DNA of 64,000 bases from an uncultured Candidatus Melainabacteria bacterium (GTDB taxonomy: Bacteria; Cyanobacteriota; Vampirovibrionia; Gastranaerophilales; Gastranaerophilaceae). Below, one piece after another: positions 25,479 through 35,233 of this stretch. Each line of letters opens with the position of its first letter. Position 1 is the first letter of the stretch. Below the pieces are notes generated by a model that ran no database searches, was not told the DNA's origin, and worked only from the letters and a program-made list of their open reading frames with translations. The position numbers and the translations under genes were made by a program. The DNA lies in contig CAKUZW010000005.1 of the NCBI GenBank assembly GCA_934718135.1, positions 1 to 64,000 on the forward strand, read 5' to 3'.

Positions 25479-28028
25479 TTATTCACCTTTATTTTCATCT
25501 AAAAGGCTTGTTTGTTGAACATCTTCTGCCGGTGTTTCTGCAGGTGTTGTTTTGATTGTCACATCATCTCCGTTTGGATTAATGATTTTGTTAACTGAAC
25601 ATACTGTGTCATTGTCTGACAAGTTTTGAGCTTTAACACCTGTTGCGGGACGTCCCTGTTGAGAGATTGAACCGGCATTTAGTCTTGTTACAACACCATT
25701 TGCGGTTACTAACATAATATCATCAGAATCTCTAACGATAGTTAATGCCACAAGTCTGGATGCTGAAGATTTGAATTTAGTTGCAATTAGACCGATTCCG
25801 CCTCTATTTTGTGTTCTGAATTCTGATAATTTTGTACGTTTCCCAAAACCGTCAGAAGTTACGACAAGCAAATCTGCATCATAATCTTGAGGAACAATAT
25901 CACAACCAATAATTTCGTCTCCTGAACGAAGTTTCATTGAAGTTACACCTCTTGCACTTCTGCCCAATGGTCTTAGGTCTTGGATTGGGAATCTAATTGC
26001 CATACCACAAGATGTACCGATAATGATTTCATCTTTAGCTGTTGCAAGTTTTACCCAACATAAGCTATCGCCTTCATCCAATCCAATTGCAATAATTCCG
26101 TTACGTCTGATATTTGTGAAGTTATCAAGTTCAATACGTTTGATATAACCTTTTTTTGTAAGCATAATAAGATTTGCATCTTGAGAGAAATTGCTTACAG
26201 GTACAACTGCCGTAATTTTTTCATCTTGGTCAATCGGAAGTACATTAATGATTGGTAAACCTTTTGCTTGACGTCCGCCTTCAGGGAAGTCATAAACGTT
26301 CAAGCTGTAAACTGTACCTTTTGAAGAGAAGAACAACACTTTGTCGTGCATCATTGCTGTGAAGAAGTGTTGAATATCATCATCATCTTTTGTTTTTATT
26401 CCTGATTTTCCACGAGTTGCACGATTTTGACGTTCAAATGTATCTAATGGAATTCTCTTCAAATATCCTTGGTGAGTAATAAATACTGCCATTGGAGTAT
26501 TTGGAGTCAAATCTTCAATTGTTACTTCTCCTTGTTCAGGAAGAATTTGAGTTTTTCTGTCATCTCCGTATTTTTCTTTGTCTTCCAAAAGTTCAGCTTT
26601 GATAATATCTAAAATCTTTTGACGGCTTGCTAAAATTGATTCATATTCTGCGATTTTCTTAATCAATTCGTCATATTCAGCCTTAACTTTGTCTTGTTCC
26701 AATCCTGTTAAACGTCTTAATTGCATTTCAAGGATTGCGTTTGATTGATCGACATCAAGACCAAATCTGCTCATCAATCCGTCACGAGCTTCATCTGTTG
26801 TTTTTGATTTTTTGATAAGTTCGATAACTTCATCAATTGAACCCAAAGCAATAATTAAACCGGCTAAAATATGTGCTCTAACTTTTGCTTTTTTCAAGAA
26901 GAATATAGTTCTTCTTGTAACGATTTCAATTCTGTGTTCAACAAACTCGTTCAAAACTTCGTACAAGTTCATCAAACGAGGCTGTTTACCGCAAAGAGCA
27001 ACCATGTTAACTCCGAAAGTTGTCGCTAATTGAGTGTATTTGAACAAGTTATTTTTAACAACATCAGGTTTAGCATCACGTTTAAGTTCGATAACAATTC
27101 TCATACCTTCACGGTCAGATTCATCACGAATATCAGAAATGCCTGTAATTCTTTGGTCTTTAACAAGGTCTGCAATTTTTTCAATTAATTGTGCTTTGTT
27201 AACTTGGTAAGGAATTTCGGTAACAACGATTGCTGTTCTTGCTTGTCGTCCGCCACCGCCTGCAATTTCTTCAAAACCTGCAACTGCAGACATTTTGATT
27301 GAACCACGACCTGTTTCATAAGCTTGTTTAATATCGTTCAAACCGATAATTGTAGCTGCTGTCGGGAAGTCAGGCCCTTTGATGTATTCCATAAGTTCCG
27401 GAATAGTGATTTTAGGATTGTCAATCAATGCGATTGTACCGTCAACAACTTCGCAAAGGTTATGAGGCGGAATGTTTGTTGCCATACCAACTGCGATACC
27501 TGAAACCCCGTTTAAAAGTAGCATTGGTAATCTTACAGGAAGAACAGAAGGTTCTTGCAATGAACCATCGAAGTTCGGTTCAAATTCAACTGTTTCACAA
27601 TCAATATCAGCAAGCATTGATTGGGTGATTTTGTGCATACGAGCTTCTGTATAACGCATTGCAGCAGCTCCGTCACCATCGACTGAACCAAAGTTCCCAT
27701 GTCCGTCAACCATTAAGTATCTTGTAGAGAAGTCTTGTGCCATACGTACTAATGCTTCGTATACAGAACTATCACCGTGGGGGTGATATTTACCCAAAAC
27801 TTCACCAACAATACGTGCACATTTCTTAAATGGTTTATCAGGATACATTCCAAGTTCATTCATTGCGTAAAGAATACGTCTGTGTACCGGTTTCAATCCG
27901 TCTCTAACATCAGGTAATGCACGTCCCACAATTACACTCATTGCGTAATCTATATATGAACGTTTCATTTCTTCTCTGATGTTGACTGAAACGATTTTAC
28001 CGTCATCAAAAATATTTTGCTGAGTCAA
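25479..28028 (-). CDS. gyrA: DNA gyrase subunit A (TTG start)
   Basis: GyrA is the cleavage-religation subunit of gyrase. The start is TTG at 28028 (first residues MTQQNIFDDGKIVS), chosen because GGAGGG lies seven bases upstream; no ATG fits. An in-frame TTG at 28043 lies upstream of that site. The 849 residues include the quinolone region HPHGDSSVYEALVRMAQ and the catalytic tyrosine in AAAMRYTEARM. A six-bladed C-terminal domain follows. The GyrA-box region reads QNRATRGKSG rather than the classical QRRGGKG. A negatively charged tail ends the protein. Confidence 0.93.
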   Translation of the reverse strand: MTQQNIFDDGKIVSVNIREEMKRSYIDYAMSVIVGRALPDVRDGLKPVHRRILYAMNELGMYPDKPFKKCARIVGEVLGKYHPHGDSSVYEALVRMAQDFSTRYLMVDGHGNFGSVDGDGAAAMRYTEARMHKITQSMLADIDCETVEFEPNFDGSLQEPSVLPVRLPMLLLNGVSGIAVGMATNIPPHNLCEVVDGTIALIDNPKITIPELMEYIKGPDFPTAATIIGLNDIKQAYETGRGSIKMSAVAGFEEIAGGGGRQARTAIVVTEIPYQVNKAQLIEKIADLVKDQRITGISDIRDESDREGMRIVIELKRDAKPDVVKNNLFKYTQLATTFGVNMVALCGKQPRLMNLYEVLNEFVEHRIEIVTRRTIFFLKKAKVRAHILAGLIIALGSIDEVIELIKKSKTTDEARDGLMSRFGLDVDQSNAILEMQLRRLTGLEQDKVKAEYDELIKKIAEYESILASRQKILDIIKAELLEDKEKYGDDRKTQILPEQGEVTIEDLTPNTPMAVFITHQGYLKRIPLDTFERQNRATRGKSGIKTKDDDDIQHFFTAMMHDKVLFFSSKGTVYSLNVYDFPEGGRQAKGLPIINVLPIDQDEKITAVVPVSNFSQDANLIMLTKKGYIKRIELDNFTNIRRNGIIAIGLDEGDSLCWVKLATAKDEIIIGTSCGMAIRFPIQDLRPLGRSARGVTSMKLRSGDEIIGCDIVPQDYDADLLVVTSDGFGKRTKLSEFRTQNRGGIGLIATKFKSSASRLVALTIVRDSDDIMLVTANGVVTRLNAGSISQQGRPATGVKAQNLSDNDTVCSVNKIINPNGDDVTIKTTPAETPAEDVQQTSLLDENKGE

Positions 28029-28125
28029 TGCTCTTCCCTCCAAGTCTATCTCGTTAGTATAATTATATCATAAACAATTTAACTTTGGCTAATTTCTTTA
28101 CATTCGGATTTTACTCATAAATAAA

Positions 28126-28152
28126 GAAAGAGTGTCATATAGACACTCTTTC
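28126..28152 (-). terminator. Terminator after pepA
   Basis: GAAAGAGTGTC and GACACTCTTTC form a perfect 11-bp stem around atata, followed on the minus strand by tttattt. It lies 26 bases past the pepA stop. Confidence 0.75.
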
Positions 28153-28178
28153 TGCTTGTTTGTTTTATATTCTGAAAT

Positions 28179-29573
28179 CTACTGGCATGTGATGTAGCTG
28201 ATTAGAGTTCTAACACCAACACCTGTTGCACCTTTGCAGAATTCTTTTTGAGGTTTGTCTAAAAAGGCTGTTCCTGCAACGTCAAGGTGTGCCCATTTTA
28301 CATCGTCTGTTACGAATTCTTTCAAGAACATTCCGGCTGCAGATGCTCCGCCATTTCTTGTTCCGGTATTTTTCATATCAGCAACATCACTGTTCATGTT
28401 ATCTCTATATTCTTGCCACATTGGAAGTTCCCAGAATTTTTCACCTGCATAACTTCCTGTTTTAATCAAGTCTTTTACAAATTCTTCGTTATTACCCATA
28501 ATACCTGAAGCGGCTGTTCCAAGAGCAACCATACAAGCACCTGTTAAAGTTGCGATATCAATAACTTCGTCCACTCCTTGTTCGCAAGCGTAACATAAAG
28601 CGTCTGCAAGTGTTAAACGACCTTCTGCATCTGTATTATCAACTTCGATAGTTTTACCGTTTTTAGCAGTTAAGATATCTCCAGGTTTGTAAGAGCTTCC
28701 TGACGGCATATTTTCGCATGCTGCAATAATTCCGTGAACTTCAACATCCGGTTTGATTTTAGCAATGGCTTTCATTACTGCAAGAACACAAGCTGCTCCT
28801 GACATGTCATCTTTCATTGTTAACATTGAAGATGCAGGTTTAATATCTAATCCGCCGCTATCAAAGCATAAGCCTTTACCGATTATTGCAATTCTTTTTT
28901 TAGGATTAGCAGGTGAGTATTTCATGTGGATAAATTTTGGAGGTTGAACGCTTCCTTGTGCTACGGCTGCATAAGCTCCCATACCCATTTCACGAATTTT
29001 TGCTTCATCATAAATTACTGTTTTTAATCCTTCAATTCCTTGAGCGATTTCAGCAAGTTTTGTCGGAGTTGCAAATGCTGCAGGTTCATTGGCTAAGTTT
29101 CTAGCAAATTTAATTGCTTCTGCTATAATTTTTCCGCCTTCAATATCGTTTGACACGTTTGAAAGATACATTTCAGAAATTCTATGTTCTTTTTTAGTTT
29201 TGTATTTGTCAAAATGATAGTTAGCAAGTGAAGTTCCAATGATTGTTGAAATTCCGAAGCTATTGTTTGTTGTAAAGTCGAATGCAATTGATTTTGCTTT
29301 CAATTCAATACATTTTTTTACGGCTTTTGCAACGTTTTCTCTAACTACATTGTTATCCATGTGATCTTCTTGCCCTAAACCGATAGCAAGAATGTATTCA
29401 GACGGATATTCTTTTTGTGTATGAATTACAAAAATTTGTCCTTTTTTGCCTTCAAATGATTTAGGGGCAAATCTGTTAACTAGTGCATTTGATGTTTCTT
29501 TTCCTTCGAACTTATTAATAATTAGTACATCGCATGCAACATCTTTAGTTTTGTCTACAACTTTAATGTCCAT
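28179..29573 (-). CDS. pepA: Leucyl aminopeptidase (M17)
   Basis: This is a cytosolic metal-dependent aminopeptidase that trims N-terminal residues from peptides. The 464 residues show the catalytic domain with GKGLCFDSGGLDIKPASSM near 231-249, KDDMSGAA, and the family signature NTDAEGRLTLADAL near 312-325. Both metal-binding aspartates and glutamate are present. The N-terminal domain is shorter than in E. coli. An aggagag ribosome-binding site precedes the start. It is monocistronic. Confidence 0.94.
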   Translation of the reverse strand: MDIKVVDKTKDVACDVLIINKFEGKETSNALVNRFAPKSFEGKKGQIFVIHTQKEYPSEYILAIGLGQEDHMDNNVVRENVAKAVKKCIELKAKSIAFDFTTNNSFGISTIIGTSLANYHFDKYKTKKEHRISEMYLSNVSNDIEGGKIIAEAIKFARNLANEPAAFATPTKLAEIAQGIEGLKTVIYDEAKIREMGMGAYAAVAQGSVQPPKFIHMKYSPANPKKRIAIIGKGLCFDSGGLDIKPASSMLTMKDDMSGAACVLAVMKAIAKIKPDVEVHGIIAACENMPSGSSYKPGDILTAKNGKTIEVDNTDAEGRLTLADALCYACEQGVDEVIDIATLTGACMVALGTAASGIMGNNEEFVKDLIKTGSYAGEKFWELPMWQEYRDNMNSDVADMKNTGTRNGGASAAGMFLKEFVTDDVKWAHLDVAGTAFLDKPQKEFCKGATGVGVRTLISYITCQ

Positions 29574-29649
29574 ATAATCTCTCCTTTTTCAAGGTTGATT
29601 ATATCACTAATTGCAGTATTGTGAACAGGTACAAATGAATGATAGCGGA

Positions 29650-30846
29650 TTATTTTTTAGGAACACTGTTATTTAACGAATTTATTGCAAATGAACGCAA
29701 ATCGTAGGCTTGAGTGTTGTTTGGATCCATTTTGATAACAATATTTAAATCATCAATTGCTGCTAAAAATAGTTTCGCTTTACAGAAAATAATTGCTCGA
29801 GTTAAATATTTGTCTTTATCTTTATCATCGAGTTCGATTGCTTTTGACAAATCTCTTTCAGCTTTTTTTAAGTCTCCGTCTGTTTTGCTGATAAGTGCTC
29901 CTCTTTCGGCATAATAATCAGAGTTATCAGGGTTTATTTCAATTGCTTTTGTAAAATCATCAATAGCTGAAACATAGTGGTCTGTGTTTAATTCGGCTAT
30001 TCCTCGATTATAATAAGCTTGGTCATTGTTTGGATTTTCTTCAAGCTCTTTTGTAAAATCTAAAATTGCATCATCGTATTTTTTTAGTCCAAGTTTTGCA
30101 ATCCCACGGTTATAATACGCTCTATTAAAGGTTTTGTTTAGATGTAAAACTTTTGTGTAGTCTGCGATTGCTCCGTTGTAATCTTTTAGATAGTATTTTG
30201 CAACTCCACGATTGTTATAAGCATCTACATTACTGTTATCAAGTTCGATAACTTTTGAATAATCTTCAATTGCACCTTTATAATTTTTTTGATTTCTCTT
30301 TACAATTCCTCGATTGTAGTATGCGTTTATATTTTTGTCATCAAGGTCAATTGCTGATGTAAAGTCTTTTATTGCCTTGTCGTATTCTCCTAACAGAACT
30401 TCTGTTGTTCCTCTATTTAAATATGCATTAATATTATTAGGATTAACTTCAAGTTCTTTGGTGTAATCTTCAATTACTTCATCATACGCTTTTAGATTTG
30501 ATTTTGCTAAAGCTCTATTGTAATAAGCATTTTCTCTATTTGGGTCAATTTCTAAAGCTTTAGTGTAATCTTTTACGGCTTCTTTGTAGTTTGCTGAAAG
30601 ATATTTTGCATTTCCTCTTTTGGCGTAAGCTTCTGCATTTTGAGGATTTAATTCAATAACTTTTGTATAAAATTCAATTGCAATATCGTATTTTTGTGAT
30701 TCAAGGCCTGCATTTCCTACGTTTAGCAGATAAGTTTCTTTCTTTTCTTTTCTGGTCATTCTTGCGTAGCATGTTGATGACAGGCAAGAAAACTCACCGG
30801 CTGTAATGCCTAATATTAAGATAGTTGTTAGAATTTTTTTGTTCAT
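29650..30846 (-). CDS. Exported tetratricopeptide-repeat protein
   Basis: This protein is almost entirely TPR repeats. The start at 30846 (MNKKILTTILILGITAGEFS) is preferred over an ATG 30 bases upstream because it places an aggaa sequence correctly and leaves a clean signal sequence. That signal has a cysteine cluster (SCLSSTC) at its end, so lipidation is possible. After a short linker, ten 34-residue repeats follow from about residue 45, each of the form AIxDYTKxIELxPxNxxAYYNRG. Such proteins scaffold complexes; the partner is unknown. Confidence 0.85.
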   Translation of the reverse strand: MNKKILTTILILGITAGEFSCLSSTCYARMTRKEKKETYLLNVGNAGLESQKYDIAIEFYTKVIELNPQNAEAYAKRGNAKYLSANYKEAVKDYTKALEIDPNRENAYYNRALAKSNLKAYDEVIEDYTKELEVNPNNINAYLNRGTTEVLLGEYDKAIKDFTSAIDLDDKNINAYYNRGIVKRNQKNYKGAIEDYSKVIELDNSNVDAYNNRGVAKYYLKDYNGAIADYTKVLHLNKTFNRAYYNRGIAKLGLKKYDDAILDFTKELEENPNNDQAYYNRGIAELNTDHYVSAIDDFTKAIEINPDNSDYYAERGALISKTDGDLKKAERDLSKAIELDDKDKDKYLTRAIIFCKAKLFLAAIDDLNIVIKMDPNNTQAYDLRSFAINSLNNSVPKK

Positions 30847-30952
30847 AATTTTAATTCCTAAAAAGCAATAAAACATTGCAATATATGGAATTATAAGCTA
30901 AAGATGCCAAAATGTCAAACGCGGACTGGTTTTGGTGCTTCGGATTGAACAA

Positions 30953-30983
30953 AGCCCTGCTTAAACAATGGTTAAGCAGGGCT
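30953..30983 (-). terminator. Terminator after the 31092 gene
   Basis: AGCCCTGCTTAA and TTAAGCAGGGCT form a perfect 12-bp stem around acaatgg. On the minus strand it is followed by ttgttc. It lies between the 31092 gene and the TPR gene. Confidence 0.7.
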
Positions 30984-31091
30984 ATTCAATCTTTTAAAAA
31001 AGACTTACGCAATTTGGGGTAATTGTTTCAGTCTTATGGGGTAAATGAAAGAGTTAAGTCTTACTTTATTTGATTTTACTTTGTCTATTTT

Positions 31092-31388
31092 CTAAGCCAT
31101 GTATGGTAAATGTATATAATTTGATTCGGTTTGTGGGGCACGTCTTTTTGGAGTGCATAGTATATTATAAGCCTTTACAACGTTGTATCCGATTGCTTTT
31201 AATGGGTTTGATTGAACCGGATCAGCTTTTTTTGTAATGAATAGGTCTTTTTCGAAGTTGATTTTGTTGCTTGCATTTTTATCTAATGACATCAAACCAA
31301 CTTTGAAATTAGGGTTTGTTGTATTTTTATCACCGAATGTTATATTTCTATTGATTCTATTTACGTTTATAGGATTTACTGTAAGCAT
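31092..31388 (-). CDS. Small protein with N-terminal TFG motif
   Basis: This is a 98-residue protein of unknown function. The start at 31388 (MLTVNPINVNRINRNITFG) is supported by a full aaaggaggt ribosome-binding site; a longer frame from 31472 would cross the promoter. The head carries the NITFG motif shared with the products at 9062 and 9647. The remainder is polar and lysine-rich, with one short hydrophobic stretch (NVVKAYNILC). It has a near-consensus promoter and its own terminator. Confidence 0.75.
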   Translation of the reverse strand: MLTVNPINVNRINRNITFGDKNTTNPNFKVGLMSLDKNASNKINFEKDLFITKKADPVQSNPLKAIGYNVVKAYNILCTPKRRAPQTESNYIHLPYMA

Positions 31389-31443
31389 TTTTGTTACCTC
31401 CTTTGTTATTAAGTGTTTGTTTAACACTTCTTTTAACACTTTC

Positions 31444-31472
31444 ACTATAAACGATAAACTTTTGTTTGTCAA
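31444..31472 (-). promoter_or_regulatory. Promoter of the 31092-31388 gene
   Basis: On the minus strand TTGACA (31472-31467) and TATAGT (31449-31444) are 17 bases apart. The leader of about 49 bases has repeated agtgtta words that can pair with aacactt. Confidence 0.8.
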
Positions 31473-31757
31473 CCCCTCTTGTGAACTTTTGTTAAGAAGT
31501 CTGAAAATTAGATTTTATAAGCGTTTGGGGATAAAGTGCAAAAAGTACACTTATTCTTGCTTTTGCGGGGTGTATGTAATTTTTTTTAGTTATTTAATAT
31601 GAAATCTTTGATATTAATAAAATTTTTCTTTATGGATTTACTATATAGTTAATAGTTTTTATTTTTAAATAAATATCATGAAAATGGTTTATTTTATTGG
31701 GTTTGATAAGGCTTTTCTAAACGTGTAAAGAAATTATAAAGATTGTAAATGCTACAC
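31473..31757. other. Gene-free upstream region of adhE
   Basis: This is AT-rich DNA without a credible gene, separating the divergent promoters of the 31092 gene and adhE. No further clear operator was seen. Confidence 0.5.
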
Positions 31758-31786
31758 TTGATTTATATATATATTTACAGTAAAAT
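31758..31786 (+). promoter_or_regulatory. adhE promoter
   Basis: TTGATT at 31758-31763 and TAAAAT at 31781-31786 are 17 bases apart. Transcription would start near 31793, inside the Rex-type operator, with a leader of about 70 bases. Confidence 0.75.
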
Positions 31787-31790
31787 GTAT

Positions 31791-31808
31791 TTGTGATAAA
31801 TTTCACAA
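31791..31808 (+). promoter_or_regulatory. Rex-type operator of adhE
   Basis: TTGTGATAAATTTCACAA is an inverted repeat of the TTGTGA-N6-TCACAA form recognised by the redox repressor Rex, which releases DNA when NADH/NAD+ is high. It covers the predicted transcription start of adhE, a classical Rex target in fermentative bacteria. Confidence 0.85.
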
Positions 31809-31864
31809 ATTACATAATGTTGTTACTCAAACATTAAGTTGGTGTTATAAAAAGGAGAAAAAAC

Positions 31865-34549
31865 ATGACAACAAAAAACAAAAAAGCTGTTGAAAACCTT
31901 GAAAAGACTCTAACTAAGTCTAACGTGGTTGATTCTGCTGAACAATTAGAACTTCTTGTTGAAAGAGTAAAGAAAGCTCAAAAAATTTACTCTAAATTCA
32001 CTCAAGAACAAGTTGACAAAATTTTTAAAGCTGCTGCTTCTGCTGCAGACAAAGCTCGTATTCCTCTTGCAAAAATGGCTGTTGAAGAAACAGGCATGGG
32101 TGTTTTAGAAGACAAAATCATCAAAAACCACTTTGCATCAGAATACATTTACAACAAACACAAAAATGCTAAAACTTGTGGAATTATTAAAGAAAATAAA
32201 GCAGATGGTATTAAAATCGTTGCTGAACCTCTTGGCGTTATTGCAGGTATCGTTCCTACAACTAACCCAACTTCAACTGCAATCTTCAAATCATTGATTG
32301 CTTTGAAAACAAGAAACGCAATCATCTTTTCACCACACCCTAGAGCTACTAAATCTACAATTGCAGCTGCTAAAATCGTTCTAGATGCTGCTGTTAAAGC
32401 TGGTGCTCCTGAAGATATTATCGGTTGGATTGATGTTCCATCTATCGAATTGTCTAGCCAATTGATGAAACACCCTTCAATTTCTTGTATCTTAGCTACA
32501 GGTGGCCCTGGCATGGTTAAAGCTGCTTATTCATCAGGAAACCCTGCATTAGGTGTTGGTCCTGGTAACGCTTGTGCTTTGATTGACGAAACTGCTGATA
32601 TTCAAATGGCTGTTTCTTCAATCTTGATGTCAAAAACTTTCGACAACGGTATGATTTGTGCTTCTGAACAATCAGTTGTTGTAGTTGATGAAATCTATGA
32701 AGCAGTTAAAAAAGAATTCATCTACAGAGGAGCATACTTATTAAATGAATCTGATGAAAAGAAAATGATTGACCTTCCATTCATCGATCCAAAACGTGGT
32801 ACTGCACACCCTCAAATCGTTGGTCAAAGTGCTTACAACATTGCTAAACTTTCTGGATTTGATATTCCTGAAACTTCAAAAATTTTGTTAGCTGAAAGAC
32901 CTGAAGTTGATTGGGAAGATCCGTTCTCAAGAGAAAAATTATCTCCAATCTTGACTATGTACAGAGCTAAAGATTTCGAAGATGCTGCAAATGTTGCTTA
33001 CACATTAGTATCTAAAGGTGGTGCAGGTCACACTGCTGACCTTTACACAGATGCTCGTCATCAAGAAAGAGTTGACAAGTATGCTGAAATGATGCCTGCT
33101 TGCCGTGTATTGATTAACTCTCCATCAGCTCTTGGTGGTATCGGTGACTTGTTCAACTTCAAACTTGAACCATCTCTTTCTTTAGGTTGTGGTTCTTGGG
33201 GTAAGAACGCTGTTTCAGGTAACATCGGTGTTGAAAACTTACTTAACTACAAAACCGTTGCAGAAAGGAGAGAAAACATGCTTTGGTTCAAAGTTCCACC
33301 TAAAGTTTACTTCAAAAGAGGTGCTGTTGATTTAGCTCTTCGTGAACTTGAAGGCAAAAAACGTGCATTCATCGTAACTGATAGATTCTTATTCAATTCA
33401 GGTGCTGTTGATAGTATCGTTAAAGTGTTGGATGAAATCGGTATTGACCACCAAATCTTCTTTGATGTAAAACCGGATCCAACATTATCTACAATTAACC
33501 AAGCAATGGAAATGATTAAACCTTATGAACCTGATGTATTCATTTCATTAGGTGGTGGTTCTCCAATGGATGCTGCTAAAATCATGTGGTTATTATATGA
33601 ACAACCTGATATCAACTTCGAAGATATCGCTATGAGATTCTTAGATATCAGAAAAAGAATTTGTAAAATCCCTGAATTGGGTAAAAAAGCTACTATGGTT
33701 GCTATCCCAACAACTTCAGGTACTGGTTCAGAAGTTACACCATTCGCAATCATTACTGACGATGAATCTCACGTAAAATATGCTATCGCTGATTACGCTT
33801 TGACTCCAAATATGTCAATCATCGACCCTAACTTTGTTGATGGTATGCCAAAAGGCTTAACTGCTGCTTCAGGTATTGATGCTTTAGTTCACGCAACAGA
33901 AGCTTATGTATCTTGTATGGCTACTAACTTCACAAATTCAAATGCTTTAGAAGCTGCTAAGTTAATCTTCAGATACTTAGAAAGATCATACAATGAAGGT
34001 GCTAACGATCCTATCGCAAGAGAAAAAATGCACTATGCAGCAACAATCGCTGGTATGGCATTTGCTAACTCATTCTTAGGATTATGCCACTCTATGGCTC
34101 ACAAATTAGGTGCTATGTTCCACGTACCACACGGTGTAGCTAACGCATTGTTATTCAGACAAATCATCAAATACAATGCTGTTGATTGTCCGAAAAAACA
34201 AGCAATCTTCCCTCAATACAAGTTCCCTAACGCTAAGGCTAAATATGGTCAAATCGCTGATGAACTTGGTTTGGGCGGTAAGAATGATGATGAAAAAGTT
34301 GAATTGTACATCAAAGCTATTGAAGATTTGATGAAGAAAATCAACTTACCATTCTCAATCAAAGAATTTGGTGTAGATGAAAAAGAATTCTACGAAAAAC
34401 TAGATGAAATGGTTGAATTGGCATTCGATGATCAATGTACAGGTGCTAACCCTGCATACCCTCTAATGACAGATATTAAACAAATTTATATTGATGCATT
34501 TGAAGGTGTTGTAAGAGATTATTATCCTGCAGCTAAAAAATCAAAATAG
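31865..34549 (+). CDS. adhE: Bifunctional acetaldehyde/alcohol dehydrogenase AdhE
   Basis: AdhE reduces acetyl-CoA to acetaldehyde and then ethanol, regenerating two NAD+ in fermentation; it forms helical filaments called spirosomes. The 894 residues show an N-terminal CoA-acylating aldehyde dehydrogenase with the catalytic cysteine 265 in NGMICASEQ. A linker follows, then an iron-type alcohol dehydrogenase from about 470 with GGGSPMDAAKIMW and the iron-binding histidines in CHSMAHKLGAMFHVPHGVAN. An aaaaggag ribosome-binding site precedes the start. It is under a Rex-type operator, which fits NADH-responsive fermentation. Confidence 0.97.
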   Translation: MTTKNKKAVENLEKTLTKSNVVDSAEQLELLVERVKKAQKIYSKFTQEQVDKIFKAAASAADKARIPLAKMAVEETGMGVLEDKIIKNHFASEYIYNKHKNAKTCGIIKENKADGIKIVAEPLGVIAGIVPTTNPTSTAIFKSLIALKTRNAIIFSPHPRATKSTIAAAKIVLDAAVKAGAPEDIIGWIDVPSIELSSQLMKHPSISCILATGGPGMVKAAYSSGNPALGVGPGNACALIDETADIQMAVSSILMSKTFDNGMICASEQSVVVVDEIYEAVKKEFIYRGAYLLNESDEKKMIDLPFIDPKRGTAHPQIVGQSAYNIAKLSGFDIPETSKILLAERPEVDWEDPFSREKLSPILTMYRAKDFEDAANVAYTLVSKGGAGHTADLYTDARHQERVDKYAEMMPACRVLINSPSALGGIGDLFNFKLEPSLSLGCGSWGKNAVSGNIGVENLLNYKTVAERRENMLWFKVPPKVYFKRGAVDLALRELEGKKRAFIVTDRFLFNSGAVDSIVKVLDEIGIDHQIFFDVKPDPTLSTINQAMEMIKPYEPDVFISLGGGSPMDAAKIMWLLYEQPDINFEDIAMRFLDIRKRICKIPELGKKATMVAIPTTSGTGSEVTPFAIITDDESHVKYAIADYALTPNMSIIDPNFVDGMPKGLTAASGIDALVHATEAYVSCMATNFTNSNALEAAKLIFRYLERSYNEGANDPIAREKMHYAATIAGMAFANSFLGLCHSMAHKLGAMFHVPHGVANALLFRQIIKYNAVDCPKKQAIFPQYKFPNAKAKYGQIADELGLGGKNDDEKVELYIKAIEDLMKKINLPFSIKEFGVDEKEFYEKLDEMVELAFDDQCTGANPAYPLMTDIKQIYIDAFEGVVRDYYPAAKKSK

Positions 34550-34570
34550 TTTGTTTTGATATAATGATTG

Positions 34571-34608
34571 AAGAAAGGCGGAAATGCATTTGCATTTCCG
34601 CCTTTCTT
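34571..34608 (+). terminator. Terminator after adhE
   Basis: AAGAAAGGCGGAAATGCA and its exact complement form an 18-bp stem around tt, followed by a T-rich stretch. It also faces the toxin gene on the other strand. Confidence 0.85.
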
Positions 34609-34620
34609 ATTTTTATTAAA

Positions 34621-34899
34621 CTACATTTTAAACAAATCTGAATGTGTTCCTGTTGCAGTGGCATATAAAATTAATTCATCTTGTTCTATTTTATAAATAA
34701 GTAGCCAATCAGGTTCAATGTGACATTCTCGAAAATCTTTAAATACTCCGCAAAGTTGGTGATCCTTATTCTTTTCAGGTAATTCTTCCCCTTTTGATAA
34801 TTTATCGAGAATATCAACTAATAAAGAAATATTTTTATTTCTCTTTTTCATTAGTTTAACATCTCTTTTCATCCTAGAAGTAAATACTATATCGTACAT
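34621..34899 (-). CDS. RelE/YafQ-family mRNA interferase toxin
   Basis: This is a 92-residue toxin of the YafQ type, which cleaves ribosome-bound mRNA. Family marks are RMKRDVKLMKKRNKNISLL, the central DHQLCGVFKDFRECHIEPDWLLIYKI, and the C-terminal TGTHSDLF. The histidines expected for YafQ catalysis (DH, ECHI, THSDLF) are present. It lies two bases after its antitoxin gene. Confidence 0.9.
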   Translation of the reverse strand: MYDIVFTSRMKRDVKLMKKRNKNISLLVDILDKLSKGEELPEKNKDHQLCGVFKDFRECHIEPDWLLIYKIEQDELILYATATGTHSDLFKM

Positions 34900-34901
34900 T
34901 T

Positions 34902-35162
34902 TTACCCCTCTAGCATTGCATTGACTGCTTCTTGTGCAGATTTATACCGAGGGCTTAAATTCTTTTTGTTCAAAACATCTTCCATTGCTTGCTTTAGAGA
35001 ATAATCAGAATGTTTTATATCAAAAGGAATTCCTCCTTCTTCAATAGCAATTGTTAAGAATATCCTTATTGCTGTAGATGTATCAAGACCAAGACTTGAA
35101 AATAATTCATCTGCAGCTTTTTTTAATAAGTTATCAACTCTAATTTGAATAGTTTTTGTCAT
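34902..35162 (-). CDS. RelB/DinJ-family antitoxin
   Basis: This is an 86-residue antitoxin. The start at 35162 (MTKTIQIRVDNLLKKAADEL) is preferred over an upstream GTG because a GAGG lies five bases before it. The N-terminal ribbon-helix-helix (TIQIRVDNLLKKAADELFSSLGLDTSTAIRIF) binds DNA as a dimer, and the C-terminal part wraps the toxin. The near-palindrome at 35187-35207 is a likely operator. Confidence 0.9.
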   Translation of the reverse strand: MTKTIQIRVDNLLKKAADELFSSLGLDTSTAIRIFLTIAIEEGGIPFDIKHSDYSLKQAMEDVLNKKNLSPRYKSAQEAVNAMLEG

Positions 35163-35186
35163 ATACACCTCATTATATTTGTAATT

Positions 35187-35207
35187 AGTTGTACATACAT
35201 GTTAACT
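35187..35207. promoter_or_regulatory. Near-palindromic operator of the toxin-antitoxin pair
   Basis: AGTTGTACATACATGTTAACT has AGTT/AACT ends and ACAT/ATGT inner arms. It lies 25 bases upstream of the antitoxin start, where a ribbon-helix-helix antitoxin would autorepress. Confidence 0.55.
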
Positions 35208-35233
35208 TATTTTGTAGTATTTTTCAATATCTT

